This document shows, in pieces, positions 1 to 7,688 of a DNA stretch of 64,000 nt. The notes under the pieces are model-generated. The model saw only the letters and a list, made by a program, of their open reading frames with translations. It did no database searches and was not told the DNA's origin. Made by a program: the position numbers and the translations under genes. The stretch's first letter is position 1. Every line of letters starts with the position of its first letter. This stretch comes from Alteromonas genovensis. GTDB taxonomy: Bacteria; Pseudomonadota; Gammaproteobacteria; Enterobacterales; Alteromonadaceae. The stretch spans positions 124,001 to 188,000 of the forward strand of contig NZ_JAAAWO010000006.1 in the NCBI RefSeq assembly GCF_010500895.1, given 5' to 3'.

Positions 1-1730
1 CGGTAAACATTGATTTTCGTCCAGATTTTAATAATCAGTATTATTTACGCACCTTATATAGTCGCTTTTCAGACTCAGAGTTCAGACAAGCCAACGTTTT
101 CGTATTCGATGGCGATGACTCAGAAGTAGAGCGCGAAAGTAAAGACCGATTTGAAGAACAAAGTATTTTAAGCATATCTGCCGGTGCAGAGCATGAACGC
201 GACGCATGGACGATAAGTTACCAAGCTGGCTATTCGCGCTCTGACGAAGACGAACCTGATGCGCTTTACTATGTTTTCACCGGTGCAGATGCAGGTATTG
301 ATGGCGATTTAGAACAACGTATTCCCCAACTTACGGTACCTGAAGCACTTAACGACCTTGGCAACTACGAACTCGATCAAATGAGTTTCGAGCGCAATAA
401 CGCAAAAGATACGGAGTTGAGTTTCCGTCTCGATATCGCTAGAAGGGTAGACTGGTTAAGCAGTGAAGGTGAAATGAAGTTTGGCTCTAAATATCGAGCA
501 CGAGAAAAAAACGCTGCGGCCAATATTTCGATTTTTGACGGTGGGTTTGATGGTTTTGATAACGCCACATTTGCCACCGCTTCTCCAGAGTACACCCTCG
601 GAAATTTTGGACCAGGGCTTAATCGCGGTGCGCTAAGAGACAACTTCAATCAGCAACGCAGTCGGCTTGAATTGGCTGAGTTAGATTCTCGCATAGAGTC
701 TCAGGGCAATTCCTTTAGCAATGATGAAGATATCTTTGCTGCCTATGCCATGACCCGCTTTGACTGGGAAAAACTTCGCTTAGTGGCTGGTTTGCGTTAT
801 GAGAGCACGTCGTACAGTACCGCTGGCTCTCAAGTATCGTTAACCGAGAATGAAGACACAGATAGCGTTGATTTAACTATTGAGCCAGTCAACGCCTCCC
901 GCGACTACGACAACCTTTTCCCTAGTATTAACGTGCGTTATGCGTTTTCTGAAAAACTCATAGGTCGCGCGGCTTTTACTCAAACCCTTTCCCGTCCAAG
1001 TTTTGAAGATGCAGCAGCGTTTCAAATTATTGAGGCGAATGTGAGAACGGAGGATGGCGAGCAGGTAATTGAGCGTGAGGCAAGCGTAGGCAATCCTGAG
1101 CTATTGCCCTATGAGGCTGATAACTTCGACCTAATGCTTGAGTACTATCCAGGGAGTATTGGCGTTTTGTCTGCCGGATTATTCCACAAGCGTATCGACA
1201 ACTTTATTGTTGAGGCAAATGTGGCGGGCACTGGGCCATGGGAAGGGTTCGAAGAAGCTTTTCAACCCGTTAATGGTGAAGAAGCCACCCTTACAGGGTT
1301 AGAACTAAGCTGGGTTAAGAGTTTCAACAATGGACTTTTATTCTCGGTAAACAGCACATTTTCTGATTCTGACGCGCTCACTATTCTTGATGGCGAACGC
1401 TTTGAAACTAAGTTACCCAATCAATCTGACACGGTTGGTAATGTGGTTGTAGGTTATGAGAATGACTCGCTAAGTCTGCGTTTAAGTATGACTTACAAAA
1501 GTGACAACCTTGAAGAAATTGATGATGGCATGTTGCGCATTGAAGATGATCACCAGCAAATTGACTTCGTTGCCAAATATTACATAAACAACGATATGCA
1601 GGTGTATTTCAATGGCATCAACTTAGGTGACGAACCTATGTACCACTATTTTGATGAGCGTAATCGCAATGCCCAATTCGAACAGTATGGCCGTACCTTT
1701 GAAATTGGCTTTATTTGGCGTACTCAGTAA
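1..1730 (+). CDS. TonB-dependent receptor, C-terminal part (5' end outside window)
   Basis: The reading frame is open from base 3 without a start, so about 575 C-terminal residues are visible and the signal peptide and plug lie upstream. The sequence is outer-membrane beta-barrel material: alternating polar and hydrophobic strands, acidic loops, the barrel motif SRPSF near base 990, then a NPELLPYEADNFDL stretch, and a C-terminal strand ending GFIWRTQ. This pattern recalls the large proteobacterial receptor group TIGR01782, by memory of the family. Such receptors import a bound ligand across the outer membrane using TonB energy. A phosphatase gene begins 17 bases after the stop and a phytase follows, so the ligand may be an organic phosphate such as phytate or a breakdown product. 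The substrate is inferred only from context. Confidence 0.88.
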   Translation, partial: VNIDFRPDFNNQYYLRTLYSRFSDSEFRQANVFVFDGDDSEVERESKDRFEEQSILSISAGAEHERDAWTISYQAGYSRSDEDEPDALYYVFTGADAGIDGDLEQRIPQLTVPEALNDLGNYELDQMSFERNNAKDTELSFRLDIARRVDWLSSEGEMKFGSKYRAREKNAAANISIFDGGFDGFDNATFATASPEYTLGNFGPGLNRGALRDNFNQQRSRLELAELDSRIESQGNSFSNDEDIFAAYAMTRFDWEKLRLVAGLRYESTSYSTAGSQVSLTENEDTDSVDLTIEPVNASRDYDNLFPSINVRYAFSEKLIGRAAFTQTLSRPSFEDAAAFQIIEANVRTEDGEQVIEREASVGNPELLPYEADNFDLMLEYYPGSIGVLSAGLFHKRIDNFIVEANVAGTGPWEGFEEAFQPVNGEEATLTGLELSWVKSFNNGLLFSVNSTFSDSDALTILDGERFETKLPNQSDTVGNVVVGYENDSLSLRLSMTYKSDNLEEIDDGMLRIEDDHQQIDFVAKYYINNDMQVYFNGINLGDEPMYHYFDERNRNAQFEQYGRTFEIGFIWRTQ

Positions 1731-1747
1731 TGGGATGTAATGCAAAC

Positions 1748-2743
1748 ATGAAAAAGACTTTCTTGTTTACGCTTTCCATCGTTCTTATAGGCCTTGCTAG
1801 CTTTTCGCTAGCAAGCCACGAGAACCACGAGATCTACGATAACGAGTACTATAGCGAAAATGCGATTAAAGGCCTTGAGACAGTAGAAGACGGCTTTAGC
1901 TTTCTGGTACTAGGTGATTGGGGCCGAAATGGCCACTTTCATCAACGAACGGTAGCGAAATGGATGGATATTGCAGCGGCACAAGCAGATGCTGAATTTG
2001 TTGCTACAACGGGAGATAACTTTTACAGCAACGGTATAGCCTCTATTCACGACCCTTACTGGCGCAGTTCATTTGAAGACGTGTATACCGGCCCAAATTT
2101 GTTTATCGACTGGTATGCCACATTGGGCAATCACGATTACAGAGGAAATTGGCAAGCGCAAATTGATTACAGCGACATCAGTCGTCGGTGGCAAATGCCG
2201 GCGCCTTACTACGCTAAAACAGTTGATGTTTCCGATAATGCGTCTGCGCTTCTATTGTTTGTAGATACTAGCCCCCTTAACCCTGCATATGAGTCAGAGG
2301 AAAAATATGCGGCGGCGATGGCGCAAGATGGCGATGCGCAACTCGCTTGGATCCATAAGCAGCTTAGCGAATCAAAGGCAGAATGGAAAATTGTAATAGG
2401 TCACCATCCGTTGTATTCCAGCGGCAAGCGCTATGGCAAAACGAGCGGTATTCGCAATGTGATTGAACCAGTGCTAGAGCAGTACGGCGTTCAGGCGTAT
2501 TTTGCGGGTCATGAGCACGATTTGCAGCACAATCGCGCTGCCAATAAACAGGTGGAGCACTTTGTTTCTGGTGCCGGTTCTGAGCTGCGGCCCGTTAAGC
2601 AGCGGGAATTCACCTTGTTTGCTGAGTCTCAAGCGGGTTTTGCAATAGTGTCGATGGACAGTACTCAGTGCCTAGTACAATTTGTTAATAATAGTGGAGA
2701 AGTGATTTATCGCTATACCATTTCTCTTAGTAAGGATAAGTAA
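1748..2743 (+). CDS. Secreted purple-acid-type metallophosphatase
   Basis: A calcineurin-like phosphoesterase resembling tartrate-resistant (purple) acid phosphatases, which cleave phosphomonoesters with a two-metal centre. With the start at 1748 (331 aa), MKKTFLFTLS begins a clean signal peptide ending near FSLA, so the protein is periplasmic or secreted. An in-frame ATG at 1730 and an earlier start at 1715 overlapping the receptor are less likely. The metal-binding blocks appear in the usual order: GDWG (about residue 57), GDNFY (about 90), GNHD (about 127), GHHP (about 218) and GHEHD (about 253). The stop overlaps the phytase start in a TAATG junction, implying translational coupling. Its probable job is to release phosphate from phytase products or other esters. 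Confidence 0.87.
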   Translation: MKKTFLFTLSIVLIGLASFSLASHENHEIYDNEYYSENAIKGLETVEDGFSFLVLGDWGRNGHFHQRTVAKWMDIAAAQADAEFVATTGDNFYSNGIASIHDPYWRSSFEDVYTGPNLFIDWYATLGNHDYRGNWQAQIDYSDISRRWQMPAPYYAKTVDVSDNASALLLFVDTSPLNPAYESEEKYAAAMAQDGDAQLAWIHKQLSESKAEWKIVIGHHPLYSSGKRYGKTSGIRNVIEPVLEQYGVQAYFAGHEHDLQHNRAANKQVEHFVSGAGSELRPVKQREFTLFAESQAGFAIVSMDSTQCLVQFVNNSGEVIYRYTISLSKDK

Positions 2744-4359
2744 TGTTTCATCGCTTTTTGACTTATAGTGTTGTTGGGCCTTGTTTGGCAGTGTGTGCCC
2801 TCGTGTGTCAGGCCGCCCCCAAGCCTCTTCTTACCCATATTTCAGAGAATGTGGAAATTTATGCAAGTCATAGCATTGATGAAAACAATCAATTGTTGGT
2901 GCATATCGACCCACTTACACAAGCGCTGGTGGTAAGTGCCGTTACTTCATTAAATAGCCGCTTTGATATTAGAGAGCAATACCGCTCACCACCACCTGAT
3001 GCCGACGTTGAAACACTGTGTGTATTCCAAGATACACAGGGTATTGGCGCGTTTGTTTTCGACGCACGAGGGATGGCCTCACAACAATACCTCTACCTTC
3101 AATCTAACGCACAATGGCGACAGGTAGCCATTCGTGATTTTTCGATGGGTGGCGAGCCAGAATACTGCATGGTGGATAACGCTTCTGGTCAAATCTACAT
3201 TGCTGAAGAAGGGATAGGAGTGTGGCAAATGTCGGTAGCACCCGAATCTGAGCTGACGCGATATTTATCACCGTTAGAGCTAGATGAAGATACTGTTTCT
3301 ATTGCGCTGATATCGGCGGAAAAAGGCGAGTTATCTGACGAAATGGGCAGGGTGCATTCGTTTAATGTTAAGCCACCGGACTATCAACGCGGTGATTTAC
3401 CTATGTTGATTGCCGATGGACAAACTGACCCGGTACAGCGATTCGGTGACGCTGCTGACGACCCTGCTATTTGGGTAAACAATGAAACACCTGGGCGTAG
3501 TCTTATTATTGGAACTGACAAAAAAGCGGGGCTTGATGTTTTCGATTTGAACGGTAAACGGTTACAGCACCTTCCCATTGGAAAAGTAAATAACGTTGAT
3601 GTTCGACAGTCGGTGCAATTTGGTGAAAATAGGATGGATTTAGCGGTAGCGAGCAATCGTAGCGGCAATCTGCTAAGTGTATTTGCTATAAACGGAAAAA
3701 ACCGCAGTGTAATGCATATTGGCGATGTGTCGACACCATTAAATGATATTTATGGTCTTTGCCTTTACCAACCAGAACAAGGCCTAGAGGTACTAGTTAA
3801 CGACACTGACGGAACCTATTTGCGCTACGCGTTAACCGTAGCCGGTGACACGGTAAGTGCATCGCTAATGGAGCAATTTAATGTACCGAGCCAACCTGAG
3901 GGTTGTGTAGCTGACGATAAACACCAACAGCTATTCTACGGGGAAGAAGCAAGCGGTATTTGGCTGCGCAGTTTGGCAGGCGTTCAGCAAACAAGCACGC
4001 GAATAGCCGGTTTGAGCGATTCAGTACATGCAGATATTGAAGGAATGGATATCTATCATGTTGATGGCAAACGTTATTTAGTTGCTTCTAGTCAGGGAAA
4101 CGATAGCTATGCGGTTTATGCAATCGATAATGATTTTGACTGGCTGGGAAGCTTTCGTATTACTGCAGATATCGAGAACGGCATTGATGGCGCATCCGAG
4201 ACCGATGGTCTTGCCATAAGCAGTGTAAATCTTGGTAGCCGCTATCCCCAGGGACTGCTAGTTGTGCAAGATGGCCGAAACGTTATGCCTAGCGATAAGC
4301 AAAACTTTAAGCTGGTATCAGGCTCAAAGCTGGCTGAATTTATTCGAAAGCACCGTTAA
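2743..4359 (+). CDS. Beta-propeller phytase (3-phytase type), secreted
   Basis: Encodes 538 aa with an N-terminal signal peptide (cleavage near CQAAP). From about residue 225 onward it carries beta-propeller phytase hallmarks: DDPAIW at 239-244 (calcium-binding aspartates in the family), then a TDKKAGLDVFDLNG stretch, and later acidic blocks such as DTDGTY, DIEGMD and ENGIDGASETDG that fit calcium-binding propeller loops. Residues 30-215 form a second, weaker propeller-like half lacking these motifs, as in dual-domain phytases, where that half is thought to be an auxiliary domain. The enzyme removes phosphate from myo-inositol hexakisphosphate. It is last in a tight run of receptor, phosphatase and phytase. 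Confidence 0.9.
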   Translation: MFHRFLTYSVVGPCLAVCALVCQAAPKPLLTHISENVEIYASHSIDENNQLLVHIDPLTQALVVSAVTSLNSRFDIREQYRSPPPDADVETLCVFQDTQGIGAFVFDARGMASQQYLYLQSNAQWRQVAIRDFSMGGEPEYCMVDNASGQIYIAEEGIGVWQMSVAPESELTRYLSPLELDEDTVSIALISAEKGELSDEMGRVHSFNVKPPDYQRGDLPMLIADGQTDPVQRFGDAADDPAIWVNNETPGRSLIIGTDKKAGLDVFDLNGKRLQHLPIGKVNNVDVRQSVQFGENRMDLAVASNRSGNLLSVFAINGKNRSVMHIGDVSTPLNDIYGLCLYQPEQGLEVLVNDTDGTYLRYALTVAGDTVSASLMEQFNVPSQPEGCVADDKHQQLFYGEEASGIWLRSLAGVQQTSTRIAGLSDSVHADIEGMDIYHVDGKRYLVASSQGNDSYAVYAIDNDFDWLGSFRITADIENGIDGASETDGLAISSVNLGSRYPQGLLVVQDGRNVMPSDKQNFKLVSGSKLAEFIRKHR

Positions 4360-4385
4360 ACAAAAGCCGTAAAAAAGAGCCGTGT

Positions 4386-4424
4386 AAAAAACGCGATTGG
4401 CGTCACGAATCAGTGGCACCAATC
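4386..4424 (-). terminator. Rho-independent terminator of the GGDEF-EAL gene
   Basis: A near-perfect 12-bp stem (GATTGG at 4395 pairing with CCAATC ending at 4424, loop GAATCA) is followed on the minus strand by GCG and a run of six T (4391-4386). It lies just beyond the minus-strand gene ending at 4454 and so fits that transcript. It may also limit read-through against the convergent phytase gene. Confidence 0.7.
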
Positions 4425-4453
4425 AAGTATTTGTCCACATTGGCGATAAGTGC

Positions 4454-6838
4454 TTAGCTTTGCCATGACTGCGTTTGTTGCCATGTTTGAACCCATGGGT
4501 GAATATCTCCAGCTGGCATGGGACGGGCGATACCGTATCCTTGGGCTTGCTCGCAGCCAAGCGCAAGCAGCGCTTTTCCGTGGGCGCGAGTTTCAACTCC
4601 TTCTGCAATAACGTCCCGTTTAAAAGCGTTGGCTAAACCCACTACGCCTTTGATAATTGCTAAGTCGTCAGGATCTTCTAGCATGTCACGAACAAAGCTT
4701 TGGTCTATTTTTACCTGTTGTGCGGGAAGCCTTCTCAGGTACGTTAAGGAGGAGTACCCCGTGCCAAAGTCATCTAGCGCAAAACGCACGCCTAGCTTAT
4801 GACAAGCGTCCATAACGTCTGACACTTGCGTGATGTCGCTAAGCGCAGCGGTTTCTAAAATTTCTAATTCCAGTAGGTTTGAATCTACATCTGCGTGCTG
4901 GTGTAACAATAATGCCAGCCGTTCTGGAAAATCGCTTTGAGTAAGCTGGTAGGCGCTAATATTCACACTTATTGTAAAACTGAGGCCGTCATCATGCCAT
5001 TGCTTAATTTGGGCTAGGGCACTGCTTATCACCCATTCACCTAGCTTTATACTCAGATTATGACTTTCTATAGCGGGCAGAAACTCTAACGGTGGAATAA
5101 GTCCACGTTCTGGGTGTTGCCAACGAATTAGGGCCTCAACGCCAATAACGTCTCCTGTGCACATATTTACCTGTGGCTGGTAGTGCAATACAAAGTGCTC
5201 TTGTTCAAGAGCGCTTCGAATGTGGCCGATTCTTTCCCCCAATGCCTTGTACGCACTGTCTTTTTTGGTATCGAAGATATAGAACTGATTCTTACCTGCT
5301 TGCTTGGCTAAATACATGGCTTGATCAGCATGTCGCATAAGCTGCTCTGCGTCCGAGCTATCTTCGGGATAAAAGTTAACCCCTATGCTAGTTGTTACAT
5401 TCAGCACATCGTCACCAATGAGCACGGGCTTTGCTGCCGCGTCAAGTAGCCGCTGTAGCGCTGGTTCGCTGTCATGCGGCCCACTTAAGTCAACCATAAC
5501 AGCAATAAACTCGTCGCCGCCAATACGAGCCAGCATGTCTCCCTCTCTTAAGCTGTTTTTCATCCGTTGTGACACCGCGACTAAAAGTTCATCTCCCACC
5601 TTATGGCCATGATTGTCGTTAATGGCTTTGAATCCATCGAGATCCATAAAGGCAACGGCTAACGATTGTTTACGGCGACGACATTGAGCCATCGACTGAC
5701 TTAATTGATTGGCAAGTAATACACGATTTGGCAGGTTTGTAAGGGTGTCGTAATGGGCTAGGTGTTCCAGTTTTGAACGATAATTTACAAGTTTGAAAGC
5801 CTGTGTTCGCATAAAGCCCAGCATCAAGACCATGAACAAAACCAATATGCCAAGTACGATAGCTATCTTTATAAATAGGTCAGTTGAAGCCTCTTCTACT
5901 TTACGTGTGTTTAATGTTAACTCTTCGTCAATGATGATTTCTTTCAAGAGGTCGCGAACATTGCCAATGTATTGTTGGGTTAGCCCCCCAGCAAGCATTG
6001 TTGTCAAATCCTCATTGGACACTGATTTATTATTAAGCTCTCTTCTCGCTTGAATTTCTGGTATAGCAGCTTTGCGCAGCCAATCGTCAATGCGGCGTTC
6101 CAATGCATCAATATCTGATGCATTTACGTTACCACTGGCTGCGTGGCTGCGAAAGCGCTCTAGCTGTATAGCTAATCGCATTTTACCTTCTTCAAATGGC
6201 TCTAGTGACTCCTCTGTGCCAGAAAGTAAAAAACCGCGCTGACCGGTTTCCATATTGACTAAGCTCAGGGTTATTAGGTCGATTAGCGCTTTACCTTTTT
6301 CATTGCTTCGCTCCTCAAACTTATCATGTAAAGCAGACAGTAAACCTCGAATGTCGTCAAAAATAGCCTTACCTACTAGTCTGGACGATAAGGTTTCAAA
6401 ATGGGCTAGGGCTACATCATTTTGCTCGATCTGTTGCCTTACCGCTATTTCAGGTTGAACAACTTGCTGCTCCCATCGAGTCATGAGCTCTGCCACTTTC
6501 GACCAGCGGGCGGCTTGCTGACCCTCACCAGTAACGAGTTGTTTACCTTTGCCTATCAACTTATCAAGCTGCTTTTTGTGGCGATTAAATTTTTCTAGTT
6601 TGATGTCTTCGCCGGTGAGCATAAAGTCGCTGTAATCAGCGTTAACTTCCATCAAGGTGTCATCGACAGATTCGGATAATCTTAACAGCTCATAATTATT
6701 TCTAACCTGACGCGACTCGCTTAAAATCGCCGAAATGCCGGTATAAATAACGCCTACTATCAATACTATAAGCATCAAAATAATGAGGTAGCTATAGGAA
6801 ACTTTTCGTTTGTTCTTTTTATTGTTAAATGGCGTCAA
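4454..6838 (-). CDS. Membrane CHASE3-GGDEF-EAL cyclic-di-GMP enzyme
   Basis: A 794-aa bifunctional c-di-GMP protein. A transmembrane helix at about 14-37 is followed by a long helical periplasmic part with two CHASE3-like halves (one contains NMETGQRGFLLSG), and then a second helix at about 323-345. The GGDEF domain has an intact GGDEF at 440-444 and an RxxD inhibitory site (REGD) five residues upstream, so feedback-regulated diguanylate cyclase activity is plausible. The EAL domain is complete: EAL at 568-570, DDFGTGYSS and EGVET, as expected for an active phosphodiesterase. The start is TTG with GAGAT upstream; no better methionine precedes the first helix. The upstream neighbour is a small outer-membrane protein 35 bases away, so co-transcription is possible. 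Which activity dominates cannot be read from sequence. Confidence 0.92.
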   Translation of the reverse strand: MTPFNNKKNKRKVSYSYLIILMLIVLIVGVIYTGISAILSESRQVRNNYELLRLSESVDDTLMEVNADYSDFMLTGEDIKLEKFNRHKKQLDKLIGKGKQLVTGEGQQAARWSKVAELMTRWEQQVVQPEIAVRQQIEQNDVALAHFETLSSRLVGKAIFDDIRGLLSALHDKFEERSNEKGKALIDLITLSLVNMETGQRGFLLSGTEESLEPFEEGKMRLAIQLERFRSHAASGNVNASDIDALERRIDDWLRKAAIPEIQARRELNNKSVSNEDLTTMLAGGLTQQYIGNVRDLLKEIIIDEELTLNTRKVEEASTDLFIKIAIVLGILVLFMVLMLGFMRTQAFKLVNYRSKLEHLAHYDTLTNLPNRVLLANQLSQSMAQCRRRKQSLAVAFMDLDGFKAINDNHGHKVGDELLVAVSQRMKNSLREGDMLARIGGDEFIAVMVDLSGPHDSEPALQRLLDAAAKPVLIGDDVLNVTTSIGVNFYPEDSSDAEQLMRHADQAMYLAKQAGKNQFYIFDTKKDSAYKALGERIGHIRSALEQEHFVLHYQPQVNMCTGDVIGVEALIRWQHPERGLIPPLEFLPAIESHNLSIKLGEWVISSALAQIKQWHDDGLSFTISVNISAYQLTQSDFPERLALLLHQHADVDSNLLELEILETAALSDITQVSDVMDACHKLGVRFALDDFGTGYSSLTYLRRLPAQQVKIDQSFVRDMLEDPDDLAIIKGVVGLANAFKRDVIAEGVETRAHGKALLALGCEQAQGYGIARPMPAGDIHPWVQTWQQTQSWQS

Positions 6839-6873
6839 TGGAGATCTCAGTGTGAAGATTGAAAAAACGACTG

Positions 6874-7350
6874 CTAAAACGCGATGCCGAAGGCTAAACC
6901 TGCCACTATGGCATCGTCGTGATCGTGATGGTAGTCATAATGAAGTTGTGGTGAAAGCGTAAGACCCGACAACTCAAACTCGTAAAGCAAACCCACACGC
7001 GCCACGGGAATTTCCTCGCCGTCAAAAAACTCTACACCTGGTCCCACTTGGGCAATAAAGTTATTGGTGATATGTAAATCTGCTACTGCTAAGTAGGTAA
7101 ATGCCTCTATATCACCAAAGGCATATTCTGCGACTAACCCTATTCCTAAAAAGTCGTTAACACGATATTCATAATCAACGCCTAGCGTGAATGCGTCACC
7201 GTGTTCATCGGTATTCGTTGTTGCTACTAAAAGTGAGAGGTGGTGTGGAGACTGTTGCCAATGGTGATGTTCTTCATTTGCTGTGCTTGCACGCACAGCG
7301 TTCGGCAGAATCAACAAAACAAAAAGAATAACTCTAAATGGTAGGCGCAT
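6874..7350 (-). CDS. Small outer-membrane beta-barrel protein, function unknown
   Basis: A 158-aa protein with a signal peptide (MRLPFRVILF to about VRASTA), then alternating strands typical of an eight-stranded outer-membrane barrel and a terminal phenylalanine (GLAFGIAF), the usual BAM recognition residue. Histidine clusters occur near the mature N-terminus (EEHHHWQQSPHH) and near the C-terminus (DYHHDHDD), suggesting possible metal binding. I do not recognise a named family beyond OmpA/OmpW-like small barrels. The gene lies 35 bases upstream of the CHASE3-GGDEF-EAL gene on the same strand, so the two may share a transcript. Confidence 0.75.
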   Translation of the reverse strand: MRLPFRVILFVLLILPNAVRASTANEEHHHWQQSPHHLSLLVATTNTDEHGDAFTLGVDYEYRVNDFLGIGLVAEYAFGDIEAFTYLAVADLHITNNFIAQVGPGVEFFDGEEIPVARVGLLYEFELSGLTLSPQLHYDYHHDHDDAIVAGLAFGIAF

Positions 7351-7461
7351 GTGGGAACACTCTTCTACGGCTCAAAAAACAGAACGGCTAACTAAATTAC
7401 CTATAAAGGGGGCATCGATGTTTGCTAAGCATCGACAGTAGACACGCCCTTGAAAATAACA

Positions 7462-7513
7462 ATAGTTTATAACTATCGATTTTGCTTTGAGAGTAGCGCT
7501 TTATAACTATAGA
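7462..7513. repeat. Duplicated TTTATAACTAT motif, possible operator
   Basis: TTTATAACTATCGA at 7466-7479 recurs as TTTATAACTATAGA at 7500-7513, 34 bases apart. The first copy lies in an inverted repeat, ATAGTT-TAT-AACTAT (7462-7476). The position upstream of the minus-strand outer-membrane protein gene (start 7350) suggests a pair of regulator sites, but no known regulator is recognised. Confidence 0.35.
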
Positions 7514-7599
7514 CTTTCGTAGAGAAAGGCGTCTAAAGGAAAACGAAAGTTCCTAATTCAACCTTTTGACAGCCTATCTTCATACTGTATGCCGTAGTG

Positions 7600-7671
7600 C
7601 GTTTATAAATGACGGAACTATCTACGATGTTGATGAAGCAGAGAGGGGCCATGCGGCCCCTCTCTGTTTTT
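7600..7671 (+). ncRNA. Candidate small RNA ending at a strong orphan terminator
   Basis: A plus-strand terminator between two minus-strand genes implies a plus-strand transcript. Upstream are TTGACA (7566-7571), only weak -10 matches near 7588, and a TATAAA at 7604-7609. A transcript starting near 7595-7615 would be roughly 55-75 nt. No open frame with a ribosome site is seen in it. The start is a guess; the end is well defined. Confidence 0.35.
7639..7671 (+). terminator. Strong plus-strand rho-independent terminator
   Basis: A perfect 12-bp stem (CAGAGAGGGGCC at 7639-7650, GGCCCCTCTCTG at 7655-7666) with loop ATGC is followed by five T. The minus direction has no T-run after the stem, so it works mainly for plus-strand transcription, although both neighbouring genes are on the minus strand. 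Confidence 0.8.
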
Positions 7672-7688
7672 ATTGCCTTTACTTTTTT

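Larger units (their letters stand above)
7351..7688. other. 338-bp intergenic region with repeated motif and orphan terminator
   Basis: This spacer separates two minus-strand genes. It holds a duplicated TTTATAACTAT motif (7466 and 7500), a perfect TTGACA hexamer at 7566-7571, and a strong terminator in the plus direction at 7639-7671. No convincing protein gene is visible. The plus-oriented terminator has no plus-strand gene to serve, which is why a small RNA is proposed separately. Confidence 0.6.

Noticed and set aside
7441..7451. ACACGCCCTT resembling the end of the palindromic repeat element
   Set aside because: No matching inverted end or central sequence is found nearby; a 10-base match is not enough.
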